A stretch of DNA of 64,000 nucleotides from positions 1,344,550-1,408,549 of the forward strand of contig NW_006499207.1 in NCBI RefSeq assembly GCF_000471905.2, written 5' to 3'. The stretch comes from Amborella trichopoda. Lineage: Eukaryota > Streptophyta > Magnoliopsida > Amborellales > Amborellaceae. Shown piece after piece: positions 35,700 to 47,093 of this stretch (position 1 is the stretch's first letter; every line of letters begins with the position of its first letter). Under the pieces are notes generated by a model, which saw nothing but the letters and a program-made list of their open reading frames with translations, was not told the DNA's origin and did no database searches. The position numbers and the translations under genes were made by a program.

Positions 35700-35940
35700 A
35701 GCAAGTGACTAGACTAACACAGTAACTAGACCAGCAACTGATTGACTAATCATGGTAGCAAGACAAGCACGGTAACTCAGACCAACACGACAGTAATACT
35801 ATTCAATGACATAACCAACATCCACCAGCCTGCCACGATCGTTAGCCCGTCATGGTAGTAAGACGGGCATGGTAACTCAGACCGGCACGATAGCAATACT
35901 GCTTGACGATAAGACTACCATGGTAGTGCTTGACTTAGCC
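35700..35940. repeat. Degenerate 'ggcacggtaactcagaccggcac' repeats in LTR G
   Basis: Units of about 70-75 bases built from 'tggtagcaagacgggcacggtaactcagacc' and 'aatactgctcgacgacaagac'. Equivalent stretches occur in LTR F (51,730-51,955), LTR E (56,520-56,690) and LTR H (59,470-59,740), and on the other strand in LTR A (11,320-11,530). Confidence 0.75.
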
Positions 35941-36300
35941 TCCCTTGGTCAAATGAGAGGGACTGAGAGAAGGAGAAGAAATAAGTAGTGAAAAGAAGGA
36001 GAGATAAGAGAGAAGAAAGAAAGAGAAAGACGAAGAAGAGGAAGAGAAGAGAAGAGAAGAGAGAGACAGAAATGCGAGATTGAGAGAGAAGACATAAGGG
36101 AGAGAAGAAGAAGAGAATAGAAGAGAGGAGAAAAGAGAAAAAGAAGAGAGAAAAGAAGAAGAGGGTAAAAGAACATAACAGAGAGAGGAAGAAGAGAGGA
36201 AGAGAAGAAGAAAAGAAAAGAAGAGAAATGAGAGAAGAGAAAGGAGAGAGAAGGAAGAAGGATAAGAGAGAAGGAAGAGAGAGAAAGAGAGACGAGGAAA
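35940..36300 (-). repeat. GA-rich (pyrimidine on the element strand) tract in LTR G
   Basis: Nearly pure purine on the plus strand, built on 'gagagaagaa' words, so C/T-rich on the element's own strand. It sits on the far side of the hairpin array from the TATA box. A similar tract with lower purity lies at 37,620-37,775, before the array. Confidence 0.85.
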
Positions 36301-37490
36301 GAGAAATATGGTAGACGATGGGATCCCACCGTCCATGATAGGGGAGAGAGAAAGGGAAGGAAGCATGGACGGAGATGAGGTTCCACCATCCATGATAGGA
36401 AAGAGAGAAAAGATAGGAGCATGGGAGACGATGGGGTTCCGCTGTCCGTGACAGAAAGTGAGAAGAGAAAAGAAAACATGGACGATGATGGGGTTTCGCT
36501 GTCCATGACAAAGGAGAGAGAAAACATGGACGACGATAAGGTTCCACCGTCCATGATAGAAGAGAGAGAAAATAGAAAAAAACTTGGACGATGATGGGGT
36601 TTCCCCGTCCATGATAAAGGAGAGAGAAAAGAGAAGAAAACGTAGATGATGATGGGGTTCTGTCGTCCATGACAGAGGAGAGAGAAAAGAGGAAAAAACA
36701 TGGACGGTGATGAGATTCCATTGTCCATGATAGAGAGTGAGAAGAGAGAAGAAAACATGGACTACGATGGGGTTCTACCGTCCATGACAGAGGTAAGCAA
36801 AAACATGGACGACGATGGGGTTCTGCCATCCATGACAGAGGAGAGAGATTACATGGACATCGATGAGGTTCCACTGTCCATGATAAAAAAAAGAGAAAGG
36901 AGAAGAAATCATGGATGGCAATGGGGTTCTTCCATCCATGACAGAGGAGAGAGAAAAAAGAAGAAAACATGGACGATGATAGGGTTCTGCTGTTCATAAT
37001 AGAGGAGAGAGAAAAGAGGAGAAATTATGGATTATGATGAGGTTCCACCATCCATGATAGAGGAGAGAGAAAAGAAAAGAAAATATTGATGGCGCTGGTG
37101 TTCTACTGTCCATGATAAAGGAGAGAGAAAAGAGAAGAAAACATGGATGGCGATGGGGTTCTACCATCCATGATAGAGGAAAGAGAAAAGAGAAAAGAGA
37201 AAAGAGAAGAATACATGGACAACGATGGGATTCTACCATCCATGACAGAGGAGAGAGAAAGGAGAAAAAAAATGGATGGCAATGGGGTTCCTCCCTACAT
37301 AACAAAGGAGAGAGAAAAGAGAAGAAAACTTGGACGATGATGGGCTTTTGTCGTTCATGATAGAGGAGAGAGAAGAGAGAAAAGAGAAAACATGGACGAC
37401 GATGGGGTTCCCCGTCCATGACATAGGAGAGAAAAATGAGAAGAAAACATGGACGACGATGAGGTTCCACCATCCATGACAGTGGGAAAG
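36300..37490 (-). repeat. Hairpin array type 3 in LTR G (about 21 units)
   Basis: Units of 47-60 bases carry CATGGACG near one end and CGTCCATG near the other, around a loop of about 15 bases containing 'atggggttcca', with 'agaggagagagaaaagaga' spacers. Many units keep an eight-base stem; some with GGATGG on one arm have CCATCC on the other (36,908 and 37,140). All three minus-strand frames are largely open here. The frames are low-complexity and I do not call them genes. Confidence 0.88.
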
Positions 37491-37865
37491 AGACAGGGGA
37501 ACTTGGTAGAGGCCCTGCCCGCCACTCGAGTTGAGGCCCAACTCACTGTGTATGTTTCAAGAGATTAAGAGAAGAAAGAGGATGTCATTCTCAGTGATGG
37601 ACACTGTCATGCATTACTGGAGAGAAGAGAGAAAGGAAAGATGAGAGAGAGAAAATTGGAGAGAAGAAAAAGCGGAGAGAGAAAGAGAGATAACGGAAGA
37701 GGAGAGAGACAAAGAGATAAGGGAAGAGGAGAGTAGGAGGAGAGAGAAAGAGAGAATAGAGGAGGAGAGGGAAAGTTACCTTCACCAAAGGGTAACAGAC
37801 TTTTTTTCTATCTCCTCTCTCCCTCTCCAAGATGTGCTCCCAATTTCAGTGTGAAACTCTCAAAT

Positions 37866-37930
37866 TTTATTCATTGGATTGAAAATTGAGGGGGGATGCT
37901 TTACAATTAGGTTTAGCATGTATTTATAAA
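37866..37930 (-). promoter_or_regulatory. LTR G TATA box and poly(A) signal
   Basis: The minus strand reads GGGCCCAATTTTATAAATAC (TATA at about 37,921-37,930), the family promoter block, then AATAAA at about 37,866-37,871. Confidence 0.68.
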
Positions 37931-39220
37931 ATTGGGCCCAAACATGGGTGGACACCAAGAAACTAGCCTAATTGATGATAATCACAATTTAATTGAATTA
38001 AAGTAAAATAAAAAAATGGTTGCAAACTAACAGTTTTTCCCCTACTCAACAATACATGAAACTCAAAAACAGCCCCTGCTGCTGCCCTAGAACGTGTGTG
38101 ATCTTCCATGAATGATTTGACGCTCATTTGGCCGAAAAATGATTACTTTCTCGTTGGGTTCGGCATGACGATCAATTTGATACCAACTTTGAGTCACGGA
38201 TCGTGTTTTTAGACCACGATCATAGGACTTGAAATTTTTATGAATCTTGAAAACCTCTGATGAATAATATGCTTGTTTCTTGATGTTTTTTGTTGAGAAA
38301 TGCACTGAGCATGCTGTCATGATTGGGTTGCAACAAACGCAATTGGATTTAGTGTCTAGAAAAAGATTTTTTCATCTTGGGTTCTTTGCTGAAATCTTGA
38401 ATTTCGGCAGCCAGAATTTACAGCAAACTTATCGGCTTCGTGCGTGAAATTCGATCGTTCATCATGTGCGAGGTTCAGATTAAACATAGCCTCAAACCTT
38501 ACACATGCAATGGAACTGGTCTCGCATTGATCTGTCATAGAGTGTCGTGATATTGTCGCTCGAGTGAGTCGTGCTACTGTTGAATTTCCTGCAACTGTCT
38601 TCACGAATCACCAACCTCTATCAAGTTTTTCTCCCTTATCTAGCATCCTCACGAGTCGTGCCACATATCAAAACACTCGTCTTGACTAGACGAACACGCT
38701 AATAAAATTTGTGCGAGATCCGACTCAAGACTAGTGAGATACGAGTCTTCAAAGTTGCTTCTTGTAACTCTGCAAACCAGTCTCCTTTAAGGAGATTGGT
38801 GCAGGGAGGCTGCATGGGAATGACGTGCGGCCTACCTCTTTTTATGTTTCACCCATAACTTTGTCTTGAAACCTCTGTTTAAGCTAAAACATGACCCTTA
38901 GGGTTTTCGATCGTGTCAGATCTAATGGCGGTGGTCCCACAGTGATTTAACGCATCGAAAAAAGAGTTCTAGTTACAGGGTCCGTTTCAAGGTGCTACAG
39001 GCTGATTTTTCTGAAATTGTTTCTTTTTTAATACTGCCTTAAACATGTCGGATTGCGACGAAACTTGGTAGGTGCCCTTTTGAAATCCTTAGCTTTCAAA
39101 CCCGTTCTGGGGCAATTATGAGACTATCGAAAGTTACATTGTTTGTCAAGGCTTTATTGATCAGCTTCTTATTTATTCCATATCGGGGACCCAAGGTGCT
39201 GAAAAAATGTGTCCAAACAA

Positions 39221-39233
39221 CTTGCCCCCCCCA
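39221..39233 (-). other. Polypurine tract of element G-F
   Basis: The minus strand reads GGGGGGGGCAAG immediately before the LTR start TGTTTGG. It aligns with the tract before LTR C. Confidence 0.8.
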
Positions 39234-39235
39234 AT

Positions 39236-40380
39236 GTTGTGCTTCGAGAGAAGTGAGAAGGACAACATTCATAAAACTTCCTCGGCTTTATTTCTTTTTT
39301 CTTTCTAGCCTCTGGACCACGTGAATGCGAAGGAGATATCCACGCAACGCTGTAACTAGGATGCTCAGACGTTTGGATGCAATGTACCGGTCCATCCGTG
39401 GAAACTTCGGGGGAGAAGAGACGTTTTTGAGGAATCTGCCAAAGTCCTCACCATCAAGGGACTGTTTGTGATCCTGACAGTTGAGGATTGTGTACGAACC
39501 TTGTTGGTCAGGATCAAGCCCGTCTAGTGGTGAAGTGCCATGCTTAAGGGCATTTTTCCCATTTAGTTTGGGTTTCTTTGTTTTGTGTTTTTTATTTTGG
39601 ATGGTCTGCTGAAGGGCCTTCTATTGGCGGCCGTCTGCTTTTCACACCAGATTTTTCTTGGCAGGTAGGGTACCTTAGTTTATCAAAGTGACCAGCTATG
39701 GCCACACCTGCTTACTGCTAGCAATTTCGACAATCAAGATACCTCTCTTATTAGTCCGAGGTGACCCTAGGGGATCAATCCTGTTGCTGCATAACAGGTC
39801 CAAGGTCTGGCTGACTTGGCTTTCTTGGGGCACCTTCAGCATCTTGGAGTGTGTTAGTGACCTCGTGGGAATGGTGCTCTTCTTAATGAGACTTGTCTTG
39901 CCTTCTTGGTGAGTCTTCTATCCTTAGAGTCCTTTTATGAATGGACTCAGGCTGTTAGAATGTTTCCTCGATTCTCATCTTTTTGGGCCTTAGTATCAGG
40001 GTATTCCGACATCAAGGATTTTCTTTTGAATGTTAGCTGACACCACCTATGAGGCGTGTACTGCATCAACCTACTTATTGATCCAAGTGTCCTTTTGCAG
40101 ATTTTCACTTGAACTTGGGAAGTGGCACCATAGAGACGATTTTCACCAACCTCGTTTTAATTGGGGCTCTTTTACCCATGACCTTTCTATCATGTCCACC
40201 CTTATTCTTCCAATTTTACTCGCGGTGCCCTTTGAGGTTTTCACTATGCTCAGGTTTTTATTTTACGAAACTCTTTTAGTCATGGTTTCGTGACCATGCT
40301 TGTCCATCATTTTTACTCATGGCGTTCCCTTGTCTAGGTATACACCATGCCCATTATTCTCTTCTTCTTTGTTTTTGTGA
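39236..40380 (-). other. Non-coding 3' region of element G-F
   Basis: No gene is seen. The first ~240 bases match, on the opposite strand, the segment before LTR C at 32,690-32,920. The rest resembles 31,850-32,650 more loosely. It is the untranslated stretch between the repeat arrays and the polypurine tract. Confidence 0.7.
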
Positions 40381-40389
40381 AGATGTGTT

Positions 40390-41240
40390 TAAGGTCATAC
40401 CTTTGGGAGTTGTGCAAAGCCTTTTAACGTCATGCGGGTAGGATGTTCAATATAATTTAAGGTCATACAGCTGGATCATGGTGGTGATGAATGACAGTCT
40501 GTGGAGGCCACGGAGTGAGTATGGTGGTGGTTTGACTCACTTTGGGGAGATGGCACGAGGCTGCTTTGTGAAAAGTGAATGGTGTTGATATGGTAGGTGG
40601 ATGATGGGGACCCACTTGTTGACGGCAAGTACGGATGATGGAATGGCTTACCGTTTGTGAGTGTGGGTGAGACTCACTAGGGAATGATGAATGGTGATGA
40701 AGGAATACGGATTTACTGGGGACTTAGTGAAGGTGGTGCGTGCACATGAACGGGTCGGATAGGGAAGGCATGTGTGAAGACGCATGTAAAGGGCATGTGT
40801 GCATATGTGGGGGTCTGTTTAAGGTCATTCCTCCGGGACCTAGGCAAAGCAGTTTAATGTTAAGCGGTCAGGATGTGCACTATAATTTAAGGTCATATAG
40901 CTCGGACCACAGCTGTACAGTTTAGAGCCGTGCAGCTAGGACCATATAGTTTAAGGTCGTGCAACTAGACCTCCACTACAATTTAAGGTCATATAGTTTG
41001 GACCACGGTGTTAAGCCTTTTAACATCATGCGGCCAGGACGTGCATTATGGTTTAAGGTCATATAGCATGGACCGTAGCTATGCAGTTTAAATTCATGCA
41101 ACTAGGATCATGCAATTTTAAGGTCATGCAACTAGAACTCTGCTACAGTTTAAGGTCATATAGTTCGGACCATACAGTTTAGGGTCGTGCATCTAGACTG
41201 TGGCTGTGCAGTTTAAGGTCATGCAACACGAACCATTGTG
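40390..41240. repeat. Tandem array 'tttaaggtcatgcaactaggaccat' of element G-F
   Basis: Degenerate units of about 30-38 bases, each with 'agtttaaggtcatgca' and 'ggaccat', most regular from 40,830 to 41,230. It is the reverse-complement counterpart of the array at 30,565-31,400 in element B-C, at the same distance from the 3' LTR. Confidence 0.82.
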
Positions 41241-41689
41241 TGGTTCGCCATATAGGTGAACGTCCATGGGAAATAGAAGCATGTATGACACTCCGACGCC
41301 CTAGGTATAAAATGGTTAAGGCCATACACAAGGAGAGGGCTAAGATGGAGATGGTGACCCGGCAAGGGATAACAAACAGAAGCGGACTTTATTAGGGATT
41401 AGGGGCCAAGTGCGACTCCTTGGGGTGAAAGATAAGACTCTATAGAGAATAGGTTTTTGGAAAATAACCCGACTCCCTAGGGATAAGAAGGGAAAGGGTC
41501 AAAGTGAGGATAATGACTTGGTGCGGAACAGGCTCACTAGGGTTGAAGAGGTAAGCATGAGTCTTTTTGTCATACACCTAACTCCACTGGAGATGATGGT
41601 CTACAGGACTGGTGTAACTCCTACTGAGGATGTTGGTAGAACACTCACGATGGTAACAGGGCTTAGTATAAGGGCACACAGGTTGGTAG

Positions 41690-41960
41690 CACATGCGCGG
41701 CGTTAGCATGGGGAGCATAACACACACGGCGCTAGTCCTGAACAACACTACGCATCAGTCACATGGATGATACACACGCGGTGCTGGGAACAAATTACAC
41801 AGACGACGCTGGTCACAAGTTGCACAGACAGTGTTGGTCACAAGTTACACAGATGGTGTTGGTCACAGTTACATAGATGATGTTGATTACAAGTTACACA
41901 GACAACGTTGGTCACAAGTTACACAAACAGTGCAGGTCACAAGTTACATAGATGACAGTG
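41690..41960. repeat. Tandem array 'gttacacagatggtgttggtcacaa'
   Basis: About nine units of 22-26 bases of the form 'ttacacagacgatgttggtcacaag'. It occupies the position that the 'cctagtgccggttgac' array (29,750-30,020) holds in element B-C, but the unit sequence differs. Confidence 0.75.
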
Positions 41961-42152
41961 ACCTATGTGTGAGTCTCGGGCCAGAGCCTGACCTGGTTCT
42001 AGTCCATTTGACTCTTGGTGCTACATGAGTAGCAGTAAACCTCTGTTCGATCCTCAGGTTTGAACTTGACCCAGTCTGACCCATTTCCATTTGGCCTTCA
42101 AGGACTTGACTGACATTTCCAATTTGTTAGGGGTACTTCGAGGAAGTGCTGC

Positions 42153-42162
42153 CTATATAAGG
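42153..42162 (+). promoter_or_regulatory. Antisense TATA box in element G-F
   Basis: The plus strand reads CTATATAAGGGTGTAAA, then CCCCATTTTTCACC. It matches the block at 29,629-29,638 of element B-C in sequence, position and antisense orientation. The sequence downstream (to about 43.3 kb) contains no recognisable antisense protein in this copy. Confidence 0.6.
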
Positions 42163-42649
42163 GTGTAAACCCCATTTTTCACCATTTTACAGAAGGTAAA
42201 AATGGCTAAGGCATCTTTAGCAGTGAGAGAAAGAGAAGCTTCCGGCTAGAACTCTTGCAAGTACACAGGGAATTTCAAGAAGGTTTGCAAGAGTTCGCCG
42301 GCAAGAACTTTGGCAAGAAAGTTCTGGTAAAACACTCGCAAGGAGTTGCAGGAGTCTGCCTGCGAGGGTAGCTGCCAGGGTGAGAACAATAAGTAGTTCG
42401 CCATGGTCTGTAGAGATTCCAAAAATAGTTTTTGAGAGTAGGGGAAAGGGGCCCAAGTTACCGCAGGGGTTTGTTGGTGAATTTTTGCCAGCATTCGAAG
42501 ATTTTTCGATTGTGTGGAGGAACGGGAAAATTTTGCTAGTGGGCTTCCAATGAGTGGAGAGGTTTCTCGGTGAGGAACCGAGAGGCCGCAGGGCAGTGAA
42601 CAGTTGCTGAGGGAGACGAAGGGTCTTGGGGAAGGTGGATAGGCAACCA

Positions 42650-43150
42650 AAAGGTCACAAGAACTGAAGGGTCATAAGCAACTGAAGGGTCACAGGAACC
42701 GAAGAGTCGTAGGCAATCGAAGGGTCACGGGAACCAAAGGGTCGTTGGGAATTGAATAGTTGCTAAGGAGACGATCGGTCACAGAGCATCTGATCGGTCA
42801 CAGGCCAACACATGCGGCGATAGGTTACACATGGCACTCATCGTGAGCGGCGGTGACCATCCCCTCACGCTCGCTCAACGATCGTTTCATGGACGGCGAC
42901 AAGTCATACCTAGCTGTAGTCATGTCGGTGATGAGTTGTGCGTGGCAATGGTTGCGCATGATGCTGAGTCCTGCACAGTGATGTTCACGCACGGTGCTAA
43001 CTCATGCACGACAATGATCACGTGTGGCGCTAAGACATGAGCGAAGATGATCATGCACGACGCTAAGTCATGCACGGCAATGGTCATGCACAACATTGAG
43101 TTGTGCGTGATGATGATCACACACAGCGATGACTTGGGTAGGTAAAGGGT
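42650..43150. repeat. Short repeats in the antisense leader of element G-F
   Basis: Two adjacent degenerate arrays: 'gaagggtcacaggaaccgaa' units of about 18-22 bases (42,650-42,800) and 'tcatgcacgacaatggtcacg' units of about 30 bases (42,900-43,130). No gene is supported. Confidence 0.65.
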
Positions 43151-43375
43151 GGTGTCTAATGGTAAGGCCAGGCTTATGAAGTCTGTTGGAAGCCAAGTCC
43201 TGGAGCACAACAATGAACTCCATGTTGTTTTGTGGAAGGGTGTTCGCTATGAACAGAGCATGCTCTCCATTATAGATCAGTTCCTTACCAAAAGGGTTTG
43301 CTTTATATGTCTGGTAAACTCGATCTAACACCCTTCTACCCTCGTGATGCAGGACCAGGTTTTTGGCCTGTAACC

Positions 43376-43575
43376 GCCCTCTTTTCCTCAGATGAAAGAG
43401 CATAGCTGGGGGTCAACTGCTCTCTTTTCCTCAGATGTAAGAGCGACGCTTGGGGTCAACTTCTCTCTTTTTCTTAGATGCAAGAGAAACTCTTGGGGTT
43501 AGTCATCTTCTTTTCCTCAGATGCAAGAGTGACATTCCAACGTAGCTATTTTCTTTTCTTTTAATGCTAGAGCAA
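43376..43575. repeat. Tandem repeat of about 45-57 bases near the end of pol
   Basis: Four units of 'tcttttcctcagatgcaagagcgacgcttggggtcaac' with increasing divergence toward 43,575. It sits between the integrase end (43,755) and the antisense leader. Its role is unknown. Confidence 0.78.
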
Positions 43576-43754
43576 TACTGCATGATAGATTTGTGACCTC
43601 CCTAATAAAGGGCCTTTTGGCTTGTAACTCCTTTTAATGCAATAAAAAGAGTTAAACTTTGTTTGAACTGTCTTGCTTCTTTTCTTTCCCTCTTTTAGCT
43701 CTTTTTTGTTTTCTTGCCTCCTTTTTGCTAGATATTGAGTCTTTTGAGAGCGTA

Positions 43755-44690
43755 TTAATGATAATACTTCTTTAGGTATCGCCCATTGATGGGGATGGGG
43801 GGCATCGCTTCCTCTCCATCAAGATGTGCCAGTATGTAAGCACCATTTGGTGAGACTTTCTTGACTATAAAGGGACCTTCCCACTTAGGTTCAAACTTCC
43901 CTTTGTGCCCCCCATGCATAATAATTGACCTTTTGATGTCTAGAAGCAGATCCCCATGAGAAAATGAGCAGACTTTGATTGATTTGTTAAAGGCCCTCTT
44001 CATTCTCCCCTAGTTGAGTTCAAGGTTCTATTGAGCTTCTAACCTCTTTTCATCGAGTGCATCCAATTCTTGACACCGAAGTTTAACTCTCTCATCTTTG
44101 GTCAGTCCTTGATGTATAGCGACACGGAGTGAAGGAAGTTGAATCTCAAGGGGTAAAACTGTTTCACCCCCATAGACTAGGGAATAAGGAGTAGAATCGG
44201 TGGCCCATAAGGCTTCAGGAAGCTTCTCATGCCAAACCTTTTTCATTTTTGATATTGACTTCCTTAAAACACTGCACTGGGTTTTATTAAAAGCCTCAAC
44301 TTGATCGTTCACCCGAGGGTAGTACATAGTTGAGTACTTCCACTCGAAACCAAACTGGTTAACCAAGCGATCAATGTGATGACTTCTGAACCGAGGAATG
44401 TTGTCAGATATAATCCGATCAGGCACTCCAAACCAGTATATGATGTGATGTCGCACGAAATTGACCATCATAGTCTCAGAAACTTGCTTAAGCGGGATCG
44501 CTTCAGCCAACTTGGAGAAATAATCTATTGTTGCCAGAATGGAGAAATAATCTCTTGTGTGTCAACACATCTGACGAGAATACTAACGAAAGGCTGCTTG
44601 AAGAGAGCACCTCCTTCAAGAAGGGTGTACTTAGTAGACATCGAATGCACATTATTGCGCTCAGCACGATCTTTAGGTAGTCTACCATGC
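43755..44690 (-). pseudogene. Integrase region of element G-F
   Basis: The catalytic core reads MVNFVRHHIIYWFGVPDRII, then DNIPRFRSHHIDRLVNQFGF and YYPRVNDQVEAFNKT (44,280-44,480), the expected segment of gypsy integrase. It is followed by LPEALWATDSTPYSLVYGGE. The C-terminal domain (43,755-44,003) has SFSHGDLLLDIKR and GKFEPKWEGPFIVKK, typical of Tat pol ends. The enzyme would insert the element DNA. It is a broken fossil with some breaks. Confidence 0.88.
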
Positions 44691-44779
44691 TTTATGAAGT
44701 TAAAAATGGGCTCTTTGCAATCTTCTACCTGCTCGACTGCCGCACATATTGGGTCGAGGAACTCCGGTTCCTATTTGAG

Positions 44780-44980
44780 CTACTCCAAATCTAGATCAAA
44801 GGCTATCTCCAACCCAATTATAAGGGCTTGATATTCTGCCTCATTATGGGAATTGGCTTTGGTGAAAAAGAAAGATAAAGGAAGTACCTCTCCTTTCAGA
44901 GTCATGAATACCACTCCAGCGCCACCGCAATCAGCTTGAAAGGCTCTGTAGAAGTACATCTCCCATGCGTGAGTAAGTTC
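44780..44980 (-). pseudogene. Second (archaeal-type) RNase H region of element G-F
   Basis: The minus strand reads GGAGVVFMTLKGEVLPLSF and then HNEAEYQALIIGLEIAFDLD, the pattern of the additional RNase H (aRNH) found between the original RNase H and integrase in Tat elements. Its position fits exactly. Broken fossil. Confidence 0.72.
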
Positions 44981-45060
44981 TACACAGAATACTTCTTCAT
45001 CAAGGAGGTCACTTGATAAAGGAGATTCTGCTAGTACAGGATGTGCTGCGACAAAATCAG

Positions 45061-45450
45061 TCTAGGCCTAACCCTTGACAGTCATTTGTGGTATGTATAC
45101 GATGTCGAATTCCATCAGTTATAATGCCCACTTAGCAAGGCATCTTGACAAGCATGACCGTGTCATGAGAAACTTTACAGGATTTACTTTTGATAAAAGT
45201 TTTACTTCATGACCGAGCAAGTAGTGGTGGAGCTTTTGTACTGTAAAGATTAGGGCCAAGCACATCTTCTCTATCGGGGGATAATTCTTCTCGGCTCCTT
45301 GTAGCCTGCGGCTGAGATAATATAACGTGTTCTCTTTCCCTTCGTCTTTGTTCTATGCCATTAATGGCCCATGGACTCGTCTAGAGTGGTCACATACAAG
45401 ATAAGAGGTTTTCTCAACCGGTGTAGAGAGCGTTAGAGGATTGAGTAAAT
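45061..45450 (-). pseudogene. First RNase H region of element G-F
   Basis: The minus strand contains YYLSRRLQGAEKNYPPIEKM and LALIFTVQKLHHYLLGHEV, the standard gypsy RNase H segment that follows RT ('YYVSRALQGAE..Y..IEK'). It would degrade the RNA strand of the RNA-DNA hybrid. Broken fossil. Confidence 0.8.
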
Positions 45451-46372
45451 ATTACTTGATGTCATCAAAGGTCGCTTGACATGATTCATCATAGATGAAT
45501 GGGGTATCCTTCTTCAACAGGTGCATAAAATGCTTACAACGACCTGAGAGGTTTGAGATGAACCTGCGGATATAAGCCAGCTGCCCTTGGAGGGATCGCA
45601 GCTCTCGCAATATTGTTGGTGGCAAAATTTCTTGGATTGCCTTAATCTTGACTAGCTCAACTTCCAGCCCTCGGTGTCTAACAATGAACCCCAAGAACTT
45701 TCCTGGTTAAGGCATAATCATTCGAAACCCTTTTCAAGGTCTCTCATATGAGTGTCTTTCTCTTCAGATTCCACCACCAAGTCATCCACATAACATTCCA
45801 CCTCTTTATATGGTCGTCTTTTCACTTTAATATGTTGCACCAGCATTCTTCAATCTGAAACGCATCATTCTGTAGCAGAAGACCCCTTTTGCAGTCAAGA
45901 ATGCGGTGGCTTCCTCATCTTCTAGTGCCATTCGTACCTGATTATACCCGGAGTATCCATCCATGAAGGAGAAGATCTGACAATCAGCCATAGAATCAAT
46001 GAGCATCGCCGTGAATGGCAACGAGAAGTCATCCTTCGGGCAAGCGGTATTCAGGTCACGAAAGTCAATGCAAACCCTAATTTAGTCGTTCTTCTTGTTG
46101 ACTGAGACAACATTTTCCATCCACTTTGGGTACTTGACTTCGCGAATGCAGCTTGCTTGCCTGAGCTTGGTCACTTCAGCGTCTATCTGCATTTCAAGGT
46201 CAGGCCTGAACCTCCACGATTTTTGCTTGACAGGTTTGATGGACGGATCGATGCCAAGATGGTGAACTGTGACTTGAGGATCTAAACCAGGCATCTCATG
46301 GTAATTCCAGGCAAAGACGTCTCGGTTTGCTCCCAAGAAGGCAGTAAAATTCTCTTTCTCTTTTGACGACAT
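45451..46372 (-). pseudogene. Reverse transcriptase region of element G-F
   Basis: RT domain in the Tat style. The N-terminal part has NRDVFAWNYHEMPGLDPQVT, VHHLGIDPSIKPVKQKSWRF and ASCIREVKYPKWMENVVSV (46,082-46,372). The palm has FMDGYSGYNQVRMALEDEEA and CYRMMRFRLKNAGATY (45,830-46,010). The catalytic box YVDDLVV is readable at 45,776-45,792. The thumb/connection has PPTILRELRSLQGQLAYIRR and FISNLSGRCKHFMHLLKKD. Broken fossil with several breaks. Confidence 0.92.
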
Positions 46373-47093
46373 ATTTGCCTAGATGAAAGTGAGCCTAGGG
46401 TCAACTTCATCTCCTAGATTTATCTCCTCGAGCTCATTAGCTGTCGCTTGACTGCCTTCTTCCCATTCTTCTGGGGCCTCTAGTAATTCTTCATCATTGG
46501 CTTTAGAAGACTTCTCGTTAAACTGCAGTGAAGATACCCATACTCCTGCCATTTCTTCTTCTAGCAAGGCTTTGCTATGGAACTTGATTCTTGCATCCTC
46601 ATCTTACTTGCCGACTAAAGGATCAACCTCGAGCAAAGCCAATGTATCCGATCGAGAGAATTAACTCTGAGGTTCTTGGGACAACTGTCACTCAACGATT
46701 GTACTGACAGCCCAATGTCTCATGAGGACCTTCCTGATGTTCCCCTGTATCCCCCATGGGTCTAGATAATGTGGTAGGTTGAGGGTCAAGTTTAGAAGGA
46801 GGGGGTTTATTTTAGTTTGTTGGCTCTCCTGATTGTGCAACTGGCATGGTTTGGATGATCTGGGTGGATTGGGTGATAGGGATTTGTTTTAGTGGGGTGG
46901 AGGTTTGAGGTTGAGGCTTAAGAGGTGGTTGGGTATATGGGAACAGAGGCATCCCAGGGAATTGGAGGATGGGTGGATTATCCGGGGTATTTGGGCGAGG
47001 AAGGACCCCAAGGAGCTGGAGGATAGGTAAATTGTTTGAAGTATTCGGGTGAGGGAGAAGTGGTGGACCGAGAAACTTTAAGATTCCTAGCTT
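46373..47093 (-). pseudogene. Acidic and Pro-rich linker ahead of RT, element G-F
   Basis: The frame at 46,379-46,567 is strongly acidic (EELLEAPEEWEEGSQATANE), as expected for the segment just before RT in Tat pol. The rest (46,570-47,090) is Pro/Thr-rich low-complexity sequence equivalent to 22,800-23,030 of element B-C. No catalytic motif is seen. Confidence 0.55.

Larger units (their letters stand above)
35245..39219 (-). mobile_element. LTR G (Tat, hairpin type 3), 3' LTR, about 4.0 kb
   Basis: On the minus strand it starts TGTTTGGACAC at 39,219, next to the polypurine tract, and ends CACCTAACCA at 35,245, followed by non-element sequence. This is the one LTR here with both ends clear and an outside flank, so it fixes the family's LTR ends. 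It has the longest U5 of the set: the hairpin array (36,300-37,490), a GA-rich tract (35,940-36,300) and degenerate 'gacgggcacggtaactcagacc' repeats (35,700-35,935). Confidence 0.88.

Noticed and set aside
34575-37490. Regularly spaced repeats that resemble a CRISPR array
   Set aside because: Units are diverged and the spacers are low-complexity pyrimidine or purine runs, not unique sequence. The setting is a plant LTR with no cas genes.
35915-37541. Long Ser/Phe/Leu-rich reading frames on the minus strand of LTR G (up to 360 codons), and similar ones at 51,957-53,787
   Set aside because: They are translations of the hairpin array and GA-rich tracts, open in several frames at once and without any known domain. 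I keep the array itself as the feature.
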